Assembly: GCA_964036045.1 (NCBI GenBank)
Contig: OZ038378.1
Span: forward strand, 141,390,765-141,454,764
Source of the DNA: Eutreptiella sp. 'Long Island Sound 2002'
Taxonomy: Eukaryota > Euglenozoa > Euglenophyceae > Eutreptiales > Eutreptiaceae
Direction of reading: 5' to 3'
Length of the DNA stretch: 64,000 nt
Shown here: positions 25,082 through 35,639 of the stretch, piece after piece
Layout of the letters: every line of letters begins with the position of its first letter
Position numbering within the stretch: the stretch's first letter is position 1
Translations under genes and position numbers: made by a program
The notes under the pieces: generated by a model
Told to the model about the DNA's origin: nothing
Seen by the model: only the letters and a program-made list of their open reading frames with translations
The model's database searches: none

Positions 25082-28000
25082 CTGCAGAATGTGGAAGTCA
25101 ACGAGGAAAACGATGGCCAGGATCCAGGATGAAGGGCCTGGGTGTGGTGCGTGGTCCCAATGTCCACACTGCCTGTGTGGACACTGGGACCACCCAGACC
25201 AAGCCCAGGGGAATGAATGAAATCTGGAGAAAGCATACAGCCTTGGGTTGGAGTGTTTGGTAAGACTTAGTAACAGATGAGGTAAAACTTGGTAAACTGT
25301 GGCAAAACTTAGTAAAAACAAATTTGTGGAAATTCTTTGTCTACTATGTAACAAGGTAAAACTTAGTTAAAAAAATGTTTTACTAAATTACACACTTCGA
25401 TGTCAGGTCATACTTTTGTTTAAGGGCATAAAGGCGTGACGAGGGGTTGAGTGCAGTGCAGCCGAGTGGAAGAGGAACAACACAAGGATGAACCAAGAGG
25501 CACCATGACATGACTGATGAAATCAACCAAGGAGAAGAGCAGCAGATGTCTTACAGTTGGTTGCCGCCCGAAGCTGTCTGTTGCTGCAGTGGAGGCTGGG
25601 ATCGGTGCCAGTAGTGTAGCTTGGACAAGGAGGCGGGAGGGGGGAAGACTGGTGGGGGGCGGGAGCCCTGTGTGTGTGCTGGATACTTTGGCGTACCCGG
25701 GTGTGCAACTTCAAGCCCTGCAGATGGCAACGGATCCCCAGTCTGAGCAACCCTACGACCACACTTTGATGCTCGGTGGTTTGGGGTGCTTTGGGCTCAT
25801 TTGGACTGCCCTGGGGTGCCTTCAGGTGGCTTAGGGTGGCTTGGTGCCCTCCTCATGCAACCCCTTGGAGTCCCCTGTCGTTTCCTTGCCACCCATCGCC
25901 TCCGTTCATGCATTCCTGTCTCACGCCTTGCCTTCGTGCAGGCTGGCAACACTGCACGCACTTTCGAATCCGCAGCCGATGCCATGTCACCTATCTGGCC
26001 TGCCGGCTCTGGTTTGGTGGGGCTTGTCCTGCTTGTCCCCAACCCACACCCCTCCAGGCCACTCTCCCCCGTACCTGCAGAACCGCACACCTGCACGCCT
26101 CTCCAAACCCCTCCGAACAACACAGCCCTCCACTGGAAGGCGCTGGACACATGCTGTCTTGATCTCAGTATTCCCTCGCGTGAGCCGCCAGCGGGGCCTC
26201 GCGGGCTGCGATCCACAGGTACATGCGGATTAGTCTTGGTGGCTTCCTTCGCAACGACCGCCAGTGAACAACCTGCGCCTTCTGCCGCGGACACACGCGC
26301 CATTCACAAAACCCCCGCCGTGAGCGACAACAAGGGCCCATTGCATCCGAGTCACCCACATCGCCCCCCCCCCCCCCCCAGGCGGCGCACACACACCTTC
26401 GTGGGTCACACACTTGTCGTGCAATGAGAATCGCGTGTCATACAAATTGTTGACGTTCTTGCGGCGGTTGACCAGGCACATGAACGGCGTCCAGACGCAC
26501 TGAATGGACGTGTTGTGGTCCAGTTTGGGGACCACGAACTTCTGCAGGAAAGAGTCTGGGCGGCGCTCGCGCTTGTTCAGGAACACGGGGATGGCGTCGG
26601 CGGAGAGGAACTCCACGGAGGTGGCGTCCGTCCCGGCATCCTCCTGCAGAGCATGCACGGCAGTCTCGCCTTCATCCCAACCCCAACCCCCTAATGTCTC
26701 GTACATGTTTTCCCAATGAACCCCGTCACCTGCCGCAAAGCTCCATGCCTCAGGAACACCTGACAAAAGGGGGACTCGCAAGCATAGAGTTGGATGATGT
26801 GCTAACTGATGCCCCCACTCACAGGCCATCAGCACCTCCAATTGAGTTCAATGTGACCCCTCGGCACCGCTTTCCATACCCAGGGGGGGGGGGGGGGGGG
26901 CAACTCCTCGGGTTTGAACGCCAACTAACCCCCCCCCAAAAACCGTTGGCCGAAGGCCCCCAAATGGGAAGGGGGGGGGGCTTCTGGGAGGGGCGATGCG
27001 GGGGGTTTTGGGAGAGGTTTGGGGGGGGGGGGGTCCAGGAGGGTCGGTTTGGGGGGGGGGGGGATCCAGGTGGGGCAATTTGGGGTGGGCCCGGGGGGTG
27101 GGGGCACATGCCCCCAAGGCCAAGCGTTGGTCAATCACAGGCTCTGCTTACCTCCCCTTGCTCTCCCTCTAACCGTACCATCACCCTAAACCTAACCATA
27201 ACCTTTGCAGCGAGCTGGTTTGGCCATGCCAGCAATGTTGATTACGCTGAATAAGATACCCCAAATTTCGTTCATGGCTGTTTTCCCACATCGTTGCCCT
27301 CCAATTTGGACCCCAACACTAACTCTGACCCCAGCCTAGGGTTAGAGCTAGGGTTAGAGTTAGGGCTAGGGGAAGGGATAGGTGTAGGGTTAGGACTAGG
27401 CTGAGGGTTTAAGGATAGTGTTGGGGTGCAAAGTGGACAAAATTTTCCTTCGGGCGCCTTTGGCGCCCATGGATGCCTGAGGGTGGCACCTTTGGCAACT
27501 AACTGTTGGCCGGAGGCCCCTAGGGGGGGGGGGATAGTTGGCGTCCTAGGACCCGTGGAGTGCCCCCACCCCCCCACACCAGGTCCATACCATTTTATAA
27601 AGGCCCGGCACGAAACCTCATTTCTCCAAGCCCCCCTCCCTCCTCCTCCACCGGTCTTCCGTGCCGCCCTTCTCGCGGAACAATTTTCAAATCGCTCAGG
27701 GAGGGGTGCTTTGAGATCTTTGGCCACACATGCGCGTGGGGATCGATGGAGACCCTTGGCCGGACCTCCCCCCACTCCCCCTGGAAAAACTGGGGAGCTC
27801 AGTTGATATCCAAACCCATGACCCCCGGGTGTCCGCTCAGGACGTGACTTAGGCTGCCTCTGACAGGTCCCTGGGCTGGAAATCGTTAATCCCATCTCTC
27901 AGGCTCGGCCTCCCCCTGTCTTCCTCAGCAGTCCCACACAGTTCACATCTTGACGAGGTTGAAGAGGTTTTGACCTCCATGAACTCGCGCTTCCGGAACA

Positions 28001-30579
28001 TGAAAGTTGCTGCACAGGGGCAGCCGCTGGGCTTCCCAAAGGTCTGTTGGATCTCGTCTTTGTTGCACTGCTTCTTTTCCTTCCGAACGACCTGCTTTGT
28101 GTCCTGCAGTGCACAGCAACGCCAAACTAGCCCTGTGCCACACGAGCACAGGCAGACAAAGGCCGTGCACAGGCACGGACCAGCAACGTCCCCAGTCCAA
28201 CCACGATGGGTGTATTGAAGGCACAACGCCCAGCGGTGCTCGCGGGGTACAAGGAATCGGCCCCAGGAGCACCACGCGCAGTGCCTGAGAGCCATGATGA
28301 GTGGCTTGGGTGCAGCACCTGTCCCCCAAACCTTAGATGTAGCCCACAACACCACCACTCCAAGGGTCACGTGTGCATTCCGTTTGTCGAGTGCAGGTGG
28401 GGTCTGCGTTGAGGAGGGTTGGAATAGAAAGAGGTGGGTATGTGGATCGTTGAATGCGTGGCTGTGGGATTTGTGTTGCGTGTCTGCGACGCCAAAGTGT
28501 CACATGGTGCCATGCTGGAAGGCTTCTCTTGTCACCAAAGTGTCTCCTGGTGCCACAGCAGAAGAAGTTTCGTGGTTCTCTGGTACCATGGTACATGCAT
28601 TCAAGATGCACCCTAAAATCCATGTACCCCTTATGCATTTCATGCAGCCCCACATGACAGCATGCACTCCGACGGAGCCTGGTTGGTAGCACTCCGACCG
28701 AGCCTGGTGGTTGGATGTTGGGGGATTGTGGATCATGCGGTTGCAAGGCCAAAAACGGCAAGAACTCTCGCACTTTTGCAATTGATATCATCTGACAAAG
28801 TGCAGGGTATGTGACATCACTGAAGATGCACTGCATTGTAAGAAGAAGCACATGTGCTCACCAATGCTCAACAAGAGGTCGTGCTTCACCCCCCCCCCCA
28901 AAAAAAGTCAATCCAAGGGAAACGAAGCCCCATACACAAAGGTCCAAGAAATATGCGCGGAGCCCAAGCAATTTGAGCCCGAGCCCACAACCTCCCGAAA
29001 TACACTTGCGCTCTCCTAGGCCAGGAGCTACGCCTGTGGTATGCGACTGCCTTCTGCGCTCTGAGCCATTTGTGGCGAGCGTGGTCTGCGCCCTGATTGC
29101 ACCGTCCAAACTCCGCTGCCAGGGGACCCACGCCCGGTCACACTTGGGCCGACTCCCCTTCTGAAGGGTACAACTTCGAAGGGTGGGGGAAGATGTCCAG
29201 GGGAGCCCCATGCCCGGTCACACTCGGGCCCAATGCACATTGGGGAACATGTCCGGGAGCCAACTCCCGTCCCAACGTCACATGCACGGTGCCTCAAACA
29301 AGCATCCGCACTACTGCATCCGCACTACTGCAGGCATCCACGCCGCTGCGGGCTGCAGCGTCCTGGGTGTGACGTACAAGTTCTCCGACAAAAACTCCTA
29401 GGAAATGCAAGTTCTCCAACTCCAAGGTACGTACAGGTTCTCCAACAGAGGATGGAAGGGTTCCAGGGTTATAGTGGACCGGTGGCCAACACAGGTCTAT
29501 GCGAAGACCTCCTGCATGAAATCTCCAGGCAAGGGCGGGAATGCCTGTGGGTGAAAGTGCCATCCCATGTAAACGTCCCCGGCAATGAAGAGGCGGACAG
29601 ATTGTCCAATGCTGTGGGGTGCTGGGGGTTTAACAGCAGGGCCTCTGTTGTTGAAATCAGTTTTTTCCATTGCCACACACCCCTCCCCGCCTGGTACATA
29701 CAGATACTCTGTCAGTGCAGTTGCATGGGAAAGACTTTGTGTGCGGCATTCCAGCGCCAGCATGGGAGGGACTCCAAAGGGCAGAAGCAGCAGAGGGGCA
29801 ACTGTCCCACTCTCACCTTGTAAAAGTACTTTTCCCAAGGGGCTTGGAACAAGCAATGTAAACAATGTAAAACCAATGTGTACACCCGGAAATACTAACC
29901 AGCACACTTACTTCGCCTTTGTGCCCTCCCCTCCCAAAATGACTGGGTCCACTTGGTGTCGTACCTTGGGGAACCCTGAGTTCCTTAAAACAGCATGCAA
30001 TTTCATTCGGCTGCATTTTGAATGTTTACCAGCACCGGTTTGGGGTGCAAAAGTCAGGTTATTGACAAGGATAGGTCCCATAATGTCGGTCAGCTTCCCA
30101 CCGACATCAATTTCAACTTCCTGCCACAGGGGGGGGGGGGGGGAAGCAGGGGTTGAATGGGATTTAGATCCGGCTTGCAGCGCTATCAGCCAATCATGAG
30201 GTCAACCTACTGGACAACCCATCACTCTCCATTTATTCCTCTTCAAGTGCGGTTTGGACCAAACACTGCAAGTGGTGATCATGATTTTCCACACATCTTC
30301 ATAAGACACAAGTGTGGTGCACCACCTCAACCCTCACCTGAAGAAAGAAACAGGAATGAAGACACAAGGGTTTCGATACACAAATTGGGGCAGCTGCCCT
30401 TTGGTGATTTGCGTTCTCTGGGGCATCTAGACGTACCTGATCGTAATAGAACCATGCGTGTAGTGACCCATGTTGATAGGTAATCGTGGAAGGGATGCGC
30501 ACATCAGCCCCCATTTTTGTGGGGTCCCTTTGAGCTAAGAGATCAAACAATCCAATTAGAGAGAAATCCGTGTCACAAT
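24900..30579 (-). CDS. Gene 2: multi-exon gene, unrecognised conserved-looking protein (partial)
   Basis: Four exons join in compatible phase: 30579-30437, 28103-27975, 26643-26397 and 25081-24900. Phases at the three joins are 0/0, 0/0 and 1/1. Acceptors are CAG and donors are gtacgt, gtcaaa, gtgtgt and gtatgt. The joined piece is about 230 residues, soluble and mixed alpha/beta in look. It has a short Cys-Pro-Cys region in the second exon, a Trp-Thr-Pro plus Arg-Arg-Lys region in the third, and an alternating hydrophobic stretch ending in LWATSV in the fourth. There is no signal peptide or membrane segment. Neither start nor stop is identified: upstream exons should lie above 30579, and two tiny in-phase candidate exons lie at 24714-24685 and 24081-24037. 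I cannot name the family. Confidence 0.65.
25250..25390 (+). repeat. Short imperfect repeats of GTAAAACTTAGT
   Basis: Within gene 2, upstream of exon S on the minus strand, the word GTAAAACTTGGT/GTAAAACTTAGT occurs about five times with spacers of 4 to 45 bases. No function is apparent. Confidence 0.6.
26397..26643 (-). CDS. Gene 2 exon Q
   Basis: This 247-bp exon has acceptor CTCTGCAG| in phase 0 and donor CGAAG|gtgtgt in phase 1. It encodes residues including SVEFLSADAIPVFLNKRERR, then DHNTSIQCVWTPFMCLVNRR and a YDTRFSLHDKCVTHEG end. The density of charged, aromatic and Trp/Cys residues sets it apart from the surrounding intronic DNA. Confidence 0.75.
26880..27110. repeat. G-run block with dispersed GTTGGCCGAAGGCCCC motif
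   Basis: Long G runs alternate with GGTCCAGGAGGGTCGGTTTG-type words. The motif AACTAAC, a short spacer, then TTGGCCGAAGGCCCC at 26930-26960 recurs at about 27497-27525 and 57540-57565, each time followed by G-runs. This marks a dispersed intronic repeat. Confidence 0.65.
27182..27420. repeat. Degenerate telomere-like sequence
   Basis: CCCTAAACCTAACCATAACC at 27181-27201 is followed at 27336-27400 by GGGTTAG/GGGCTAG words on the other strand sense (CTAGGGTTAGAG repeats). This resembles plant/algal-type TTTAGGG repeats, degenerate and in inverted halves. It lies in an intron of gene 2. Confidence 0.55.
27975..28103 (-). CDS. Gene 2 exon P
   Basis: This is a 129-bp exon of 43 codons, phase 0 at both ends, with acceptor CTGCAG| and donor GAG|gtcaaa. 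It encodes a Lys-rich segment, then a TFGKPSGCPCAATFMFRKRE block. It reads naturally into exon Q across a 1.33-kb intron. Confidence 0.7.
28700..29230. other. Intronic sequence, no separate gene seen
   Basis: Part of the 2.3-kb intron between gene 2 exons O and P. Open frames are short and present on both strands. GCCCGGTCACAC-TCGGGCC occurs twice (29130 and 29212). Confidence 0.5.
29470..29640 (+). pseudogene. RNase H-domain remnant of a retroelement
   Basis: A plus-strand frame reads LCEDLLHEISRQGRECLWVK, then PSHVNVPGNEEADRLSNAV. The W-x-x-x-P-S-H-x-x-x-x-G-N-E-x-A-D series is the known C-terminal signature of RNase HI domains, including the catalytic-region His and Asp. The sequence is antisense to gene 2 and inside its intron. 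Neighbouring sequence contains three copies of a CAAGTTCTCC word (29380-29445) but no reverse transcriptase, so this is a fragment. Confidence 0.65.
29740..29925 (+). repeat. Dispersed repeat, copy 1 of 3
   Basis: GGGCAGAAGCAGCAGAGGGG, TCCCACTCTCACC, ACTTTTCCCAAGGGGCTTGG and then TGTACACCCGGAAATACTAA mark the unit. Diverged copies in the same order lie at 50205-50350 and 53250-53425 inside gene 1. All three read in the same direction. Confidence 0.75.
30437..30579 (-). CDS. Gene 2 exon O
   Basis: This exon encodes SLIGLFDLLAQRDPTKMGAD and later SLHAWFYYDQ, ending at a consensus donor CAG|gtacgt in phase 0. The 3' splice site is less certain: CCCCAG| before 30579 is used here (phase 1), but an alternative AG lies nine bases further upstream (phase 2). 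Confidence 0.6.
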
Positions 30580-31339
30580 CTGGGGTACTCATAGGCCTTT
30601 CGTTGCCAGTGTCACCTTAAAGCACCATGCTTTGGCTCAGTTGAGCAAGGACAAAGGATCCGCGGACCTTGCACACCTGCCAGCTACCTGAAGTAGGCAG
30701 CAGACATCAACACCATTGAAAAACACTCTAAATGGGGACAGCAAGCGAGGGGGGGTCCAGGGCAAGGCTGGAAGCAAAGTTTGGAAGCAAGCTCATCGCC
30801 ATCACATTTGCCGTCTGTCCTGTAACATTAGGGTTTTGCGATGCAAGAGCAGATCAACAAGAGTGCTTGTCAAAAATCCATGGATCAACTTCTGATGGTA
30901 GCATCCGGTGGTTGAACCAATGTTCTCCTGCATCACAATCCGGTCTCGTCTCCTGCCTTGTATCCTAACATGCATATGTGCACTTTTGCGTGACCTGTGT
31001 GGTATGTGCTGCTTGTTTTTGTGTGTCCCACTGACCTGTGTGTGGGTCATCAGGCACATGCCTGATATCAGGTCACATCTTTTTGTTCGGAGCTGGATAT
31101 CGTGTGCGGAATTGGCTGGACGGTGTACAAACACTCCAAGCTAGACCCAAGGCGTTGGGCCCAATGGTCAAGTTTGAGCACCACCATGAGTGTCAGTAGA
31201 TCCCTCGTTGGGGGGAAGGCCTTGACGGAGCGTAGGGCAGCCTAAGGCAATCGTTTGGCAGGCACCCATCCAGCTAAGAAGTCATATTTTTGAACAACAG
31301 CACGAATTATGGTTCTGTGACCAATCTGCTGTCACCACG

Positions 31340-33405
31340 ATGGCCCTGAGCGTGGACCAACTCGTCCCCACCCACCCCGACGTCAGGTGGCACTCCGCGC
31401 CCCTCAACGCAGGGTGGCTGAACCCAACTGGATACTACTGGATCCCGGAGGCCTGGGGCCACACGTCCTCTGACACCTCGGGAGGGGGCCCCTGCAGGCA
31501 CATCACCGGGATGGCCCTCGTGGCTGACCTGACCCGCAAGTGGGCGGTGACCATCCCTGGCACTATGCCCGACGGGGAGGGAGTGGCTGCCTGCCCCCCC
31601 CTACAGTACGGCCGACAACGGCCGTGGGTTCACACGGTGGACGCGGAAGTCCTACTCCACTTCCTACAACACGCAGACCATGAAAGAACCATGGGAGTCC
31701 CTGCGGGGGCAGCGAAGGTAGTTTACCAACTGCCCCTAACATGGCTCTGCGAGCGGCTGAACAGCCGGGGACTACACCCCGAGCACCCCTTCTGGTTCGC
31801 CCACGCCACCCCCCACCACAGCGACGCGCTGCTGCACAAGGCGGACTGGGCGGCGTCCCAGGACACTGTCCTGCAAAACACGCCACCGGGCTGCAGCCAC
31901 AGCCAGCTTATAGTCGCCGGCGACGACGGACACCTTGAGCTGCGGCCGCCCACAATGCGATCCCTTGGCGAAGTGGCCCAGAGGGCGCAGCGCGACCACA
32001 CGTCGACACACCGGGAGCACACACCCCTGGGAATGGCCCACGCCACAGATCTCGTCCATGTACGGGACCTCATCACGACTACCACCAATCATCGCGCGCT
32101 CCGAGCCCGGGATGGCCGCATGCCGGTACAATCCAGGCTCCGCACCCGGAAGGAACGACTTTTCGGCGTGTCCATCCTCCCGCAGCCCTGCCTTTTCTGC
32201 GGCGGACGGGAGGAAACCCTGGTGCACATGCACGTGGGCTGCACCGACTTGCGGCTGCTATGGGCACACTACCACCAGACGGTGCAAGAGGCGGCCCGAC
32301 ACCTCCGCCCGGCGACAAAGCGCTGTAGGTTGCCTCATGGCGTTCCGTCCGGGAAGAGTGGACAGAGGTTTTCTGCTCTAGATTAATCCCTGAAGCCGCA
32401 GAGGCGCAGCTCTGCACGATCGCCCGCTACGACCCCCCGGGAGAAGCCTCCGTGGACGTTTTCCTCCAACACATGCTCCGACTGGGGGACTTCGACTGGG
32501 AGCTCCGCAACCATAGGCCGGAGCAGCTGCTCCGCACGCCACACAGCGCGGCGGCGCGAGTGCACCAGTGGCTCACCGCGGCGGAGGGCGATTGCCTGCC
32601 TCCCGCCACACGCCTGAGCAGGGATTTCGTGGCCTCCCTCCGCCTAGTGAAGGGCACACTAGAACGCCGACCCACCCGCGAGGACCCCCACCCATACCAG
32701 GACCTGGCGGGGGGTTCCTCGAGGCACTTCCAGAGCGCCATCTTCTCGCCGTGGATCGTCGGGCGCGGCACAATGACCGCGTGGGAGGCGCGCATGATAT
32801 GCGTAGAGTGGGCGCATGCATGGGATTGCTCTTGCGCGGCAACACAACCCCCAGGGACTCCAGCGGAGCAGTACGCCGCAGTCCGCCTGGACGGGTGGGG
32901 ACCACACACCCGGCCGCGGCCCACGGCGGTCCGCGGGGCGGGCCCCGATCGCCCGTGGGACGAACATACCACAGAGTGGCTGCGCGAGACCCCGGGGGAA
33001 CATATCGTCCCTCCTCCGCCAGCCGCTTCCCCCTCGGCTCGTGCTGCACGCGGCCAACATGCTGCAGGCCACCGGGGTAGGTGTGTGGGGACAGGATGCA
33101 CCAACCATCTGGTGGCTCCCGCCTGGAGACGAACGCACCCGGCTGACGGTGGCCCATTACGAGAAGGGGGGACCCGTTTATGACGACGCTCTGTCCAAGC
33201 TGGGCCGTCTCCCGGGACCCCTCCTGCTCCAACTCCCCGCCGGCCGCGCCGCCGCACTGCGCCGCGAAATGGACGGCCACCGCAACTGGGTGTTGGACTA
33301 CAGGCCGTTGCCCAAGGGGTCGTCCTAACCCTACTCCACCCGAGCAATGCCGGGGGGCGCCGCTGGGATGTCCTCCTACCCCACCTCGACGGCCACCACG
33401 CCTAA
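31340..33405 (+). pseudogene. 3' part of LINE-like retrotransposon ORF: RNase H, zinc finger, long C-terminal domain
   Basis: Coding sequence is continuous but shifts frame: 31340 to about 32330, then about 32310-33010, 33000-33320, and a last piece ending at a TAA near 33405. The first piece resembles an RNase H domain (TVDAEVLLHFLQ, then SRG, then HHSDALLHKADWAASQ). A retroelement-type zinc finger follows at about 32188-32253: Cys-x2-Cys, Glu-Thr, His, Cys in CLFCGGREETLVHMHVGC. About 330 residues of Trp/His/Arg-rich C-terminal sequence follow. No reverse transcriptase core is present upstream, so the copy is 5'-truncated, which is usual for LINE insertions. Three or more frame breaks argue that it is dead, unless they are base-calling errors. 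Confidence 0.7.
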
Positions 33406-33662
33406 ATGTCGGCCACCCCGGAACACCCCCGCCCGCAGCGGGACGTCCAGAACAAGGGACACTTAGACTGGATTACTCTGCGACTTTCACCCTCTGTGAG
33501 GCATCATGCGCCGCAACACATTGTTCACAGTAGGGGATGGTGCATCTACCCATTTCTCGCACAAACTGACATCCAGAAAAGGGTCCACGTTGTAGGAGAT
33601 TTGTTGGCCCACATTGAAATTCCAAGGGGGCAAGAGAAGAAAGGCACCTCTGTCAACTGGTC

Positions 33663-35580
33663 GTGTTACATGGGTGCACTATGATGCAACAATGTGCCTT
33701 CCATGTCTCGTTTGCTCGGTATTGCCCGTTTTGCACTTTTTGCGATTTGGTCTTTTTGTGCTCTAACTAGTTAGAACGGGGTTAGAGCACTAGTTATCGC
33801 AGGGCAGGAAATGGTGCGCAAAGGCTATGCGACGTCCATATGGAAACCACAGTTAGCCTTACTGAATGGGGAGTTACCAAAAACCAATTGTAGGCCTGCG
33901 GTTTGTGATGATTTGGTGACAGCCTGGTGACATGCTGGGCCCAATTTGTTTCCTGCACCTCATGCTTGCTTTGCCTCTAGATGAAAACCACATCTTGCCA
34001 GATGCCACACTTACTGGCAGAGTACTAGACGCCAATGGTTGACCTGTGATCTGTGACAAACTGTTGCTTGTTCGGTAACATGTCTGGTTGATTTTTTTGC
34101 CCTGTGCCACCTGCCCTTACTCCAGCCCCCCCCCCCCCCATAGATCCCTGTCTCCCTGTCTCCTTTCCTAGCCGCGCATTGTGTGCCTTGGTGATGGTTT
34201 ACATTGTGACCAAGAGTCAGAAGAAGGTATATCCACCTGGCTTTCCGACTTTACGATTTTGGATTTTCGAAGTCTTGTGTTGTTCCACAATACCTGCACA
34301 ATACGGACTGTCTGTTTCTCTGCAGAAAGCTACAGCTCAGGCCACCATGGTTTTGTGCTTTGCATGTCTCTTTGCTTTGCTACATACTAGCGTGGATAAT
34401 CTGAGCCTTCGTTAACGCAGAGAAAGATTAGAGAAGATACCAAGATGGTTTGTGCATGATAACCTAGTTGCCTAAGCTCCAGGCCAAGGAGTAGGTCAAG
34501 ATCCAACAAGAACGATTCCGACAAAGGGGAATCGGTGCAAGGGCAACACACGTAACCAATTGTAGACTGACGCCAATGTGCTTCCCACTAGTTATCGCAT
34601 GAAAACTAGTTATCGCGCGAGTTTTCGCGGGGGTTATCGCGCTTCGTTTGCTCTTGTTCCATGTTTCCCCTCTTCGCCTTAGCTCTCAAATTTTTTACTA
34701 TGGCCCTTGCTGCTGCCCACGCTTGGTGCGAGCACCATCAAAACCTCCTTGGGATTCATCGCCTTGGCGGACTTGAGGGGTTTACGATGGGTGACACCCA
34801 AGTGAGGCGCCCTGTGGCGAGTCCTTTTGAGAAGGGTGTGTGAAAGTCCGGGTTCCAACCATATTGACAACCCCCAAAATCGGGGGGGTTCTGCACCACG
34901 CCCTAGAGCAGCGCATCCCAGGTATCCTCCTGACCCACATGGAGGGTTCTCTTCCTCCCCGCACCCTTCTCGGCGTGCGCCGTCACCAATTCGACCACCA
35001 CCTCCACATCCTCCGCATGGAGCTAGATCAAAAATCTAGCAACCCTTGGATTTACCTGGGGCAACTGAAAGATGCAGTTCCTGAGAACCAGGGGGTCCTT
35101 CTCTTCAACCATGAAGAGGGTACGATGGATGATGAGCCCAAAGTCCACACCCTTGTCAAAGTGACTCGCCATAGGGCGCCCCACCTTGGTGTCACCCATA
35201 GTAAACCCCTTGGTGCCCCAAGGCGATGAATCCGAAGGAGCTGTTGCTGGTGCTCACATCAAGCATGGGCAGCGGCAAAGGCCATGATAAAGAAGTCGAG
35301 GTCTAAGACCAAGAGGGGAAACATGAAACAAAAGCAAATGAAGCGCGATAACCTCCGCGATAACCTGCGCAGTAGCGGGTTTTCGCGCGATAACTACTGC
35401 GATAACCCCCACGATAACTAGGTTGTCACGCGACAACCCCCGCGACAACTAGTACACTAACCCTGTTCTCACTAGTTAGAGCACAAATAGACCAAATGGC
35501 AAAAAGTGCTAAATGGGCAATATTGAGCAAACCAAACATGCAAGGCACGTTGTGGCATCAAATTGCACCCATGAAACACA
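33663..35580. mobile_element. Nested inverted-repeat element rich in GTTATCGCG
   Basis: Outer pair: 33663-33805 matches the reverse complement of about 35445-35580 (CATGGGTGCA, TTTGCTC, CACTTTTTGC, CATTTGGTCT/GATTTGGTCT, GTGCTCTAACTAGT). Inner pair: 34580-34840 matches the reverse complement of 35145-35440 (GTTATCGCG words, TGTTTCCCCTCTT, GATTCATCGCCTTGG, ATGGGTGACACC, GGCGCCCTATGG-type). A direct repeat beginning TGAAAGTCCGGGTTCCAACC lies at 34840 and 35580. A plus-strand frame at 34840-35229 is coding-like but unrecognised. The structure suggests a non-autonomous transposon that has suffered an insertion or rearrangement by a relative. Confidence 0.6.
34840..35229 (+). CDS. Open frame inside inverted-repeat element, unknown product
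   Basis: The frame is 129 codons long. The middle (LEQRIPGILLTHMEGSLPPR, then HHLHILRMELDQKSSNPWIY, then LLFNHEEG) looks protein-like, but the first 20 codons are the dispersed direct repeat and the last 30 lie in the inner inverted repeat. It is therefore either a fragment of a transposon-borne gene or chance. No motif is recognised. Confidence 0.3.
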   Translation: MKVRVPTILTTPKIGGVLHHALEQRIPGILLTHMEGSLPPRTLLGVRRHQFDHHLHILRMELDQKSSNPWIYLGQLKDAVPENQGVLLFNHEEGTMDDEPKVHTLVKVTRHRAPHLGVTHSKPLGAPRR

Positions 35581-35639
35581 TGAAAGTCCGGGTTCCAACC
35601 ATATTAACAACCCCCCAAAATTGGGGGGGCTTCACACCG

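Noticed and set aside
26165-26303. Alternative last exon of gene 2 after GATCGCAG| (ending AREAPLAAHAREY and stop)
   Set aside because: It has a plausible acceptor with an upstream CTAAT, but exon S joins exon Q in phase and gives far more protein-like sequence. It could still be an alternative transcript end.
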